Positions 8,057 through 13,073 of a DNA stretch of 13,073 nt are shown piece after piece; the first letter of the stretch is position 1, and every line of letters begins with the position of its first letter. The notes below the pieces were generated by a model that saw only the letters and a list, made by a program, of their open reading frames with translations, was not told the origin of the DNA and did not search any database. A program made the translations under genes and the position numbers. Source of the DNA: Chitinivibrionales bacterium (lineage in GTDB: Bacteria > Fibrobacterota > Chitinivibrionia > Chitinivibrionales > WJKA01); the NCBI GenBank assembly GCA_014729375.1, contig WJKA01000437.1, positions 1-13,073 of the forward strand, given 5' to 3'.

Positions 8057-8102
8057 ATTTCCGCACCGTACATTATACAATAACATAAAAGGAGCGTGTA
8101 GT

Positions 8103-9440
8103 ATGTCAAATGATATTGTATCTTTCATGGAGAAAGTACGGGCAAAGAACCCTGCCGAAAAAGAGTTTCATCAGGCAGTGGAAGAAGTCGCTGAATCGGT
8201 TATGCCGTATATCAGGCAGAATCCGCGGTATCAGAAGGCCAGGGTACTCGAGCGCATGGTCGAGCCTGAGCGGGTGATACTGTTCCGTGTGCCATGGGTT
8301 GATGACAGCGGCGAGGTACAGGTCAATCGCGGGTTCCGCATCGAGATGAGCAGCGCGATCGGCCCCTATAAAGGTGGTCTTCGATTTCATCCGTCGGTGA
8401 ATCTTGGTATCCTGAAATTTCTGGCATTTGAGCAGGTGTTCAAGAATTCACTGACCACCCTTCCCATGGGCGGCGGTAAAGGCGGATCCGACTTTGATCC
8501 CAAGGGCAAATCCGACAATGAAGTTATGCGTTTCTGTCAGTCATTCATGAGCGAATTATTCCGTCATATCGGTCCGAATACCGACGTGCCGGCCGGCGAT
8601 ATCGGTGTCGGTGCGCGGGAAATCGGGTTTCTGTTCGGGCAATACAAAAAACTTCGCAACGAGTTTACCGGCGTGCTGACCGGCAAAGGGCTCAACTGGG
8701 GCGGATCACTTATCAGGCCCGAGGCTACCGGGTACGGCGCAACGTACATGGCCCAGGAGATGCTTCAACTCAAAGGTGAGGCTATGGAAGGTAAAGTCTG
8801 TGCTGTTTCAGGCTCAGGAAACGTTGCCCAGTATACTGTCGAAAAAGTTACGAAACTCGGCGGCAAATGCGTAACACTCTCCGACAGCAGCGGGTCAATC
8901 TACGATCCTGGCGGTATTGATGCAGAGAAACTTGCTTTTGTATTTGAACTCAAGAATGTCAAACGCGGAAGAATAAAAGAGTATGCCGATAAATTCAAGT
9001 GCGAATACCGGGAAGGCAAGCGACCGTGGGATATCAAATGCGATTGCGCGTTCCCGTCTGCAACCCAGAATGAAATTTCCGCAGAAGATGCAAAAACACT
9101 GGTGAAAAACGGCTGCACGCTGATCTCTGAAGGTGCGAATATGCCCACAGAGCCTGCGGGAATTGAAGTCTTTCTGGAGAACAAAATTCTGTACGCGCCA
9201 GGCAAAGCCGCCAATGCCGGCGGTGTTGCGGTCAGCGGCCTGGAAATGGCCCAGAATGGAATGCACCTCAACTGGTCCCGGGAGGAAGTTGACCAGCGCC
9301 TTCAGGGTATCATGAAATCGATTCATGAAACATGCGTTGAGTACGGCAAAGACGGCGATTCGGTCAACTATGTGAACGGTGCCAATATCGGCGGGTTTGT
9401 CAAAGTTGCCGATGCAATGCTGGATCAGGGGATTGTTTGA
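8103..9440 (+). CDS. gdhA: NADP-type glutamate dehydrogenase
   Basis: A 445-residue cytoplasmic enzyme, the usual length of hexameric bacterial GdhA, that aminates 2-oxoglutarate with ammonium to give glutamate. ATG 8103 is chosen because AAGGAG (8089-8094) lies 8 bases upstream; the longer in-frame extension to 7974 would translate through the hairpins and terminator. Active-site residues are present: Lys90 in GPYKGGLRF, Lys114 in VFKNSL, catalytic Lys126 in PMGGGKGG and Asp166 in PAGDIGVG. The Rossmann loop is SGSGNVA (236-242), ending at SDSSG (260-264), which fits NADP rather than NAD use; cofactor choice is an inference. It stands alone, with its own promoter candidate and an ANTAR-type attenuator, so expression is probably controlled by transcription antitermination. 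Its end converges on the sigma factor gene across a hairpin. Confidence 0.96.
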   Translation: MSNDIVSFMEKVRAKNPAEKEFHQAVEEVAESVMPYIRQNPRYQKARVLERMVEPERVILFRVPWVDDSGEVQVNRGFRIEMSSAIGPYKGGLRFHPSVNLGILKFLAFEQVFKNSLTTLPMGGGKGGSDFDPKGKSDNEVMRFCQSFMSELFRHIGPNTDVPAGDIGVGAREIGFLFGQYKKLRNEFTGVLTGKGLNWGGSLIRPEATGYGATYMAQEMLQLKGEAMEGKVCAVSGSGNVAQYTVEKVTKLGGKCVTLSDSSGSIYDPGGIDAEKLAFVFELKNVKRGRIKEYADKFKCEYREGKRPWDIKCDCAFPSATQNEISAEDAKTLVKNGCTLISEGANMPTEPAGIEVFLENKILYAPGKAANAGGVAVSGLEMAQNGMHLNWSREEVDQRLQGIMKSIHETCVEYGKDGDSVNYVNGANIGGFVKVADAMLDQGIV

Positions 9441-9485
9441 GCCGTCCGGCTATTGTGTGGATGCAGTATTGAGTATAAATGCATA

Positions 9486-9511
9486 CAGGGGCGTTCAATC
9501 CAACGCCCCTG
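9486..9511. terminator. Strong hairpin between convergent gdhA and sigma factor genes
   Basis: CAGGGGCGTT (9486-9495) and AACGCCCCTG (9502-9511) form a perfect 10-bp stem around loop CAATCC, in the 104-base convergent gap. Neither strand has a T-run after the stem, so it is not a textbook intrinsic terminator. Its position suggests a shared transcript-end or 3'-stabilising hairpin. The loop lacks the A1/G4 pattern, so it is not an ANTAR site. Confidence 0.6.
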
Positions 9512-9544
9512 CCCCGTGTGCCCGGATTGTTTCCCCGGCTGCAA

Positions 9545-10399
9545 TCAATAATGGTTCTGAAGATGTTCGACTTCTTCGCTGTTCTTTAATTTCTTCAGGG
9601 CATTCTCTTTGATTTGTCGCACGCGTTCACGGGTGAGATTGTAGCGCTGCGCTATTTCTTCCAGGGTATGAGAAATCCCGTCTTCAATACCGAAATATAA
9701 TCGGATCACCTTTTTTTCGCGGTCGCTGAGCTTTTTAAGCGCCTTATTGATCGACTCCTGCAATGAAATATCTTCGATGCAGTCATCGGGCATAGACTCT
9801 TTTTTATTAGGCAGAAGGTCCATGAGCCGGGAACTGTCGGAATTCTGAAGCGGAGCATCCAGGGAGGTGTGATTATTGCCGATGCTCAGTGCTTCTTTCA
9901 CTTTGTTGTTGTCCATTTCGAGTTCGTGAGCAATTTCTTCGATATGAGGAGGGCGGCGATATTTTTGCTCAAGCCTGCTCTGCGCTTTACCGATTTTATG
10001 GATCGTTCCCACGCAGTTAAGCGGTAATTTTGTTATCCGGGATTGTTCTGCAAGGGCCTGTAGTATTGCCTGGCGGATCCACCAGACTGCATAGGAGATA
10101 AATTTAAAATTCTTTGTCTGGTCAAAGCGTTTGGCAGCTTTGATCAGCCCGAGATTGCCTTCATGAATCAGATCGGCAAGAGACATACCCTGATGGTCGT
10201 AGGTGCGGGCCACGCTAACGACAAATCGAAGGTTGGCTTTTACAAGCTTTTCGAGCGCGCCTTTGTCCCCCTTCTGGATCTTTTCGGCTGTTTCGAATTC
10301 TTCCTGCGCACTCAGAGGCTTGTAGCGGGATATTTCCTTTAAGTACAATCCTAAGCTGCCGTTTTCGACAAGAAAGCCGTTTGCGAGTGATGACTTCAA
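9545..10399 (-). CDS. rpoD: RNA polymerase sigma-70 family factor (RpoD/SigA-like, short form)
   Basis: A 284-residue sigma factor that directs RNA polymerase to -35/-10 promoters. Residues 11-45 are region 1.2 (SLGLYLKEISRYKPLSAQEE). Region 2 covers about 48-120, with the core-binding stretch DLIHEGNLGLIKAAKRFD and the -10 recognition/melting helix FKFISYAVWWIRQAI. Region 3 is about 125-200, and region 4 about 213-275, with the -35 helix-turn-helix TLEEIAQRYNLTRERVRQIK. Region 1.1 and the large non-conserved insert of E. coli RpoD are missing, as in the short primary sigma factors of Bacteroidetes/Chlorobi-type bacteria. It may be the housekeeping factor or a close group 2 paralogue. The only upstream start in frame before a stop is TTG (10399-10397), with AAAGGGA about 8 bases before it. 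It diverges from the HTH-EIIA gene. Confidence 0.93.
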   Translation of the reverse strand: MKSSLANGFLVENGSLGLYLKEISRYKPLSAQEEFETAEKIQKGDKGALEKLVKANLRFVVSVARTYDHQGMSLADLIHEGNLGLIKAAKRFDQTKNFKFISYAVWWIRQAILQALAEQSRITKLPLNCVGTIHKIGKAQSRLEQKYRRPPHIEEIAHELEMDNNKVKEALSIGNNHTSLDAPLQNSDSSRLMDLLPNKKESMPDDCIEDISLQESINKALKKLSDREKKVIRLYFGIEDGISHTLEEIAQRYNLTRERVRQIKENALKKLKNSEEVEHLQNHY

Positions 10400-10679
10400 A
10401 GCAAATCCCTTTCGATAATGGTATATAAACTCTTGTTATGCACTTTTTCGAATTCAGTGGCAGTCAAATCGGTTGTGGTCCCTGGTGCATGCCGTGAGAA
10501 TTCGGCCGTTTTGGTAAACCATAAAAAATAATACAATCTTTTGAAAATAGCAACATTTATTTACATTTTCTGATATTCATATACTGATTTTGACATTTGC
10601 TCTGCAGAATGCTTATTTTTTCTGGCCGGTTAATTTCAATTGCAGGGTACTATTAAAACAGAAAAGGCTCGATTCTGCG
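10400..10679. promoter_or_regulatory. Divergent intergenic region between sigma factor and HTH-EIIA genes
   Basis: An AT-rich gap of 280 bases that must hold promoters for both genes. The plus-strand promoter candidate at 10590-10619 is the clearest signal. On the minus strand, a TTGCTA with TATTTT at 17 bases (about 10510-10550) is a weak candidate for the sigma gene, leaving a leader of over 100 bases. No ANTAR-type hairpin pair, riboswitch-like fold or small gene was recognised. Confidence 0.45.
10590..10619 (+). promoter_or_regulatory. Candidate promoter of the HTH-EIIA gene
   Basis: A perfect TTGACA (10590-10595) is followed after 18 bases by TATTTT (10614-10619), 4/6 to the -10 consensus. 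It would start a transcript around 10626, about 55 bases before the ATG. The -35 match is exact; the -10 match is mediocre. Confidence 0.45.
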
Positions 10680-11372
10680 ATGAACAGCGAAATAATGACT
10701 ATGGAAGAAGTTGCCGAATACCTCCGGGTGTCGGTACGAACAATATATGAATGGGCCCATAAGGGTGAAATTCCCTGTGGCAAGATCGGCACAGTATGGC
10801 GTTTCAAGCGGACTGAGATGGAACGATGGGTTGATGATCGTCTTGCAGCGTCCGGCAAACCATCCGCGCCGCCGTCAATTTGTCCGGCCGATATCTTTTC
10901 TGCAGAAAGAATCACGATTCTCGATACCATTACCAGAGTTGAGTCATTCAATCAGCTTCTGGGTATCTTACACACTTCTTCGGGTATCAGAAAAGCAAAA
11001 GAGCTTTCCGAAGAGGTCTACAGGCGGGAAAACCTCATGAGCACGGCGATAGGACTCGGTTTTGCCGTTCCGCACGCCCGGCTTTCGTCTGTAAAAAGCA
11101 TGGAGGCAGCGGTGGGGATCAGTCCGGTTGGAATTTTGGATTATGAGGCACTGGATGATATTCCCGTTTATGTAATAATCATGGTAGCTGCAAACAAACG
11201 CCAGCATTCAGAATATTTACGGCTTCTCTCTTATCTGACCAGCCTTATCAAGCAGGAAGATATCCGGGAGAAGCTTATCACGGCCCGGGATCCGTTTGCA
11301 GCATATGACATTCTTGCCAGCGGTTCCCGGGCAGGTTTGCGCATGCGCGGCGTCCCCACGCTCAAGAGTTGA
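10680..11372 (+). CDS. Excisionase-type HTH fused to PTS EIIA type-2 (PtsN-like) domain
   Basis: A 230-residue fusion. Residues 5-55 are a MerR/excisionase-type DNA-binding helix-turn-helix with wing (MTMEEVAEYLRVSVRTIYEW, then GTVWRFKRTEMERWV). A Pro/Ala/Ser-rich linker follows at about 58-72. Residues about 73-215 are a fructose/mannitol/Ntr-type EIIA domain, with the phospho-acceptor His132 in GLGFAVPHARL and the late motif QHSEYLRLLSYLTSLI (175-190). EIIA domains accept phosphate from HPr; coupling one to a DNA-binding head suggests a regulator whose activity follows PTS phosphorylation state. ATG 10680 is chosen because the motif begins right after it and the upstream TTG at 10590 coincides with the promoter -35; the ribosome binding site is weak. 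No EI, HPr or EIIBC gene lies in the window. It ends 15 bases from the convergent DUF1846 gene. Target genes are unknown. Confidence 0.88.
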   Translation: MNSEIMTMEEVAEYLRVSVRTIYEWAHKGEIPCGKIGTVWRFKRTEMERWVDDRLAASGKPSAPPSICPADIFSAERITILDTITRVESFNQLLGILHTSSGIRKAKELSEEVYRRENLMSTAIGLGFAVPHARLSSVKSMEAAVGISPVGILDYEALDDIPVYVIIMVAANKRQHSEYLRLLSYLTSLIKQEDIREKLITARDPFAAYDILASGSRAGLRMRGVPTLKS

Positions 11373-11387
11373 ATCAGCACCCGTCGC

Positions 11388-12905
11388 TTAGTTGACAAAC
11401 AGGCATTTTGTGGCGAAATCAGGGTCTGAGGTAACATTGGCGCCGAGTTTCCGCAAACCCGCTTCATCGCCCGGCGTGGGAATATGAGTCAGATGAACTT
11501 CACAGCCGCGCAAGTCTTTCAATTTTTTGACGGCAAGCTCTGCAGCGGAATTTACCGTAGCACTGATACTTAATGCAATAAGGGTCTCCTCCAGATCAAG
11601 ACTCATCATTTTCCCGTTCAGGACTTCTTTTTTAAACCGTGCAAGCGAGCCGGTGATGGTTGCCGGGAGCAGGTCGAGGGAATCGGGTATGTCGGCAAGC
11701 TTTTTTGCGGAATTGAGGACCAATGCGGAAGCTGCATGCATAAGGGGTGAATTGCAGCCGGTAACAATGGAGCCGTCGGGAAGTTCAAGCGCGGCGCCGC
11801 AATACACGCCCTCATTGCCCTTCCCCGATGCTTCAGCCCGGCGGGCCGCTTCGCGGGCAGGAGATACCACTGTTCTGTTTTCGGAACCAAGCCCCGATTC
11901 TTTCATCAGCAGTTCAGCCCGCTGTACCGTCTCCCTGTCGGCAAAGCCCATGGCATACTCGCAGGCGTACCTGAAGTACCGGCGGATTATCTCCTGCATT
12001 GCAGCTTCCTGAACAGCCTCGTCGTCAATAATGCCGTAGCCCGCACAGTTGACACCCATGTCTGTTGGTGATTTGTAAAATGATGGTTTTCCGGTAATTT
12101 TTTCGATTATGCGTTTCAAAACGGGAAAGATTTCCACATCCCGGTTATAATTCACTGTTTTTTCGTTATATGCTTCAAGGTGAAACGAGTCGATTAAATT
12201 GAAATCTTTTAAATCCGCGGTTGCTGCTTCATAAGAGATATTGACCGCGTGTTTCAACGGTATGTTCCATATCGGGAAGGTTTCGAATTTTGCATATCCC
12301 GAAGTACGGCCGTGGCGGTAATCATGATACAGTTGCGAAAGACAGGTGGCAAGCTTGCCGCTGCACGGTCCGGGAGCGGTTACCACGGTTATCGGCATCA
12401 ATGTCTCGATATATGCATTGGCGCCATACCCCTCGTCGCTGACAATCGTATCGATATCGGTAGGATAGCCTTTTGTAAATTTGTGGGTGTAAACCTTGAT
12501 TCCCCTGCGCTCCAGCTTGTTTTTGAACATCATGGCACTGGGCTGGCCGTCAAAACGGGTTATCACTACGGAAGAAACCGAAATCTCCCATTCTGCAAGA
12601 TCATCAATAAGCTTCAAAGCGTCGGAATCATAGCTGATGCCGAAATCCGCACGCATCTTTTTGCGCTCAATATCACCGGCATATATGCAGATAATCACAT
12701 CGGCTTTGTCTTTCAATCTCTGAAGAAGCCGCATTTTAACATTCGGATCGAATCCGGGAAGAACCCGGGCCGCATGCATGTCGTACAGGAGTTTGCCACC
12801 GAATTCAAGATACAGTTTATTGTTGAACCGGTTGACTCGCTGAAGAATCGCGGCTGTCTGTTCTTCCAGATATTTTTCATTATCAAATCCTGTCATTTTC
12901 GGCAT
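11388..12905 (-). CDS. DUF1846 family protein of unknown function
   Basis: A 505-residue protein, predicted cytoplasmic with no signal peptide or membrane segment. It closely fits the DUF1846 family as I remember it. Hallmark stretches are GFDNEKYLEEQ (6-16), FGGKLLYDMHAARVLPGFDP (35-54), IYAGDIERKKMRADFGISYD (74-93), KGYPTDIDTIVSDEGYGAN (145-163), LSQLYHDY (189-196), GYAKFETFPIWN (203-214), NYNRDVEIFPVL (252-263) and KSPTDMGVN (278-286). The family has solved structures but no established function that I can name. A phosphate-loop-like GPCSGK (179-184) is present. ATG 12905 is preferred: GGGAG lies 9 bases upstream, while the TTG at 12911 would be only 3 bases from it; ATG 12896 is also possible. 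Its leader contains a terminator-like hairpin. The gene is convergent with the HTH-EIIA gene. Confidence 0.9.
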   Translation of the reverse strand: MPKMTGFDNEKYLEEQTAAILQRVNRFNNKLYLEFGGKLLYDMHAARVLPGFDPNVKMRLLQRLKDKADVIICIYAGDIERKKMRADFGISYDSDALKLIDDLAEWEISVSSVVITRFDGQPSAMMFKNKLERRGIKVYTHKFTKGYPTDIDTIVSDEGYGANAYIETLMPITVVTAPGPCSGKLATCLSQLYHDYRHGRTSGYAKFETFPIWNIPLKHAVNISYEAATADLKDFNLIDSFHLEAYNEKTVNYNRDVEIFPVLKRIIEKITGKPSFYKSPTDMGVNCAGYGIIDDEAVQEAAMQEIIRRYFRYACEYAMGFADRETVQRAELLMKESGLGSENRTVVSPAREAARRAEASGKGNEGVYCGAALELPDGSIVTGCNSPLMHAASALVLNSAKKLADIPDSLDLLPATITGSLARFKKEVLNGKMMSLDLEETLIALSISATVNSAAELAVKKLKDLRGCEVHLTHIPTPGDEAGLRKLGANVTSDPDFATKCLFVN

Positions 12906-13073
12906 GAGCAATCACTCCCACTGGAAAAAAAACCAAGAACGCTTTTCAGAATAACAACTGATGGGGTGCAGAGGAAAAAAACGCGGTGGATCGTCCAGCG
13001 TTCTCTTGCGGCCGTGCTGCACGGTCAACTGAAGAATTAACGTCACAGATACTCCGTTGGTTACTCAGAATAC
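12906..13073 (-). promoter_or_regulatory. Leader region of the DUF1846 gene
   Basis: No gene is recognised in these 168 bases up to the window edge. Read on the minus strand it holds a small hairpin (CCGTG-CAG-CACGG, 13012-13024 region), then a mismatched hairpin with a T7 run (12975-13001), then a T8 run (12925-12932), then the GGGAG ribosome binding site. AGAACGC at 13004-12998 (minus) can pair with GCGTTCT at 12942-12936, just before the T8 run. No clear promoter was found. Confidence 0.4.
12975..13001 (-). terminator. Terminator-like hairpin with T7 run upstream of DUF1846
   Basis: On the minus strand, TGGA-CGA-TCCA extends through one C-C mismatch and further G-C pairs to a stem of about 7 pairs (13001-12983), followed one base later by seven Ts (12981-12975). 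It may end an upstream minus-strand transcript lying beyond the right edge, or act as an attenuator for the DUF1846 gene. The stem is modest, so confidence is limited. Confidence 0.45.

Noticed and set aside
7974..8102. In-frame N-terminal extension of gdhA by about 43 residues.
   Set aside because: It would translate through the two hairpins and the terminator. The ATG at 8103 has an ideal AAGGAG ribosome binding site, and the protein from there has the normal GdhA length.
9486..9511. Hexaloop hairpin after gdhA considered as another ANTAR site.
   Set aside because: The loop is CAATCC, with no A at position 1 and no G at position 4; it has no partner hairpin and lies at a convergent gene end.
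10430..10505. Two GAATTC palindromes in the sigma/HTH-EIIA intergenic region considered as paired operator sites.
   Set aside because: The shared sequence is just a 6-base palindrome with dissimilar flanks, so there is no evidence for a binding site.
12249..13040. Plus-strand open frame of 263 codons opposite the DUF1846 gene.
   Set aside because: It is antisense to a strongly conserved protein family, has no recognisable domain and no ribosome binding site, and is a mirror of coding bias on the other strand.

Overview
The window looks like a stretch of bacterial chromosome of roughly 50% GC, densely packed with housekeeping-type genes. There are no tRNA or rRNA genes, insertion sequences or CRISPR repeats that I can see. 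A short primary-type sigma factor without region 1.1, a very long exported TPR protein and a Bacteroidetes-like xylulokinase suggest a Gram-negative bacterium of the wider FCB group (Fibrobacterota/Chitinivibrionia-like lineages are plausible). That placement is an inference from protein flavour, not a demonstrated assignment.

Layout. Positions 1-4157 (minus) are one uninterrupted reading frame of at least 1385 codons for an exported TPR-repeat protein whose C-terminus lies outside the window. A 325-base AT-rich divergent gap follows, holding a strong inverted repeat. Next is a tight plus-strand operon: xylulokinase (4483-5979), a GAF-ANTAR RNA-binding regulator (5985-6710) and a cystathionine gamma-synthase-type PLP enzyme (6714-7928). 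After a 174-base leader comes NADP-type glutamate dehydrogenase, gdhA (8103-9440). A sigma-70 factor gene (9545-10399, minus) converges on gdhA and diverges from a helix-turn-helix/PTS EIIA fusion gene (10680-11372, plus). The last gene is a DUF1846-family protein (11388-12905, minus), preceded by a leader containing a terminator-like hairpin.

The main result is the gdhA leader. It contains, in order: a promoter-like TTGACT-17-TATCTT; a 7-bp hairpin with hexaloop AGCGCC; a 5-bp hairpin with hexaloop AAAGAG; and a rho-independent terminator with seven Ts, whose 5' base overlaps the 3' arm of the second hairpin. Both hexaloops have A at position 1 and G at position 4, and the second hairpin excludes the terminator. 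This is the architecture of the dual-hairpin RNA target bound by ANTAR antiterminators. A GAF-ANTAR protein is encoded just upstream, so the simplest model is that this protein senses a small ligand and lets transcription read through into gdhA, controlling ammonium assimilation. The EIIA fusion may add a phosphorylation input related to nitrogen or carbon status, but nothing in the sequence links it directly to gdhA.
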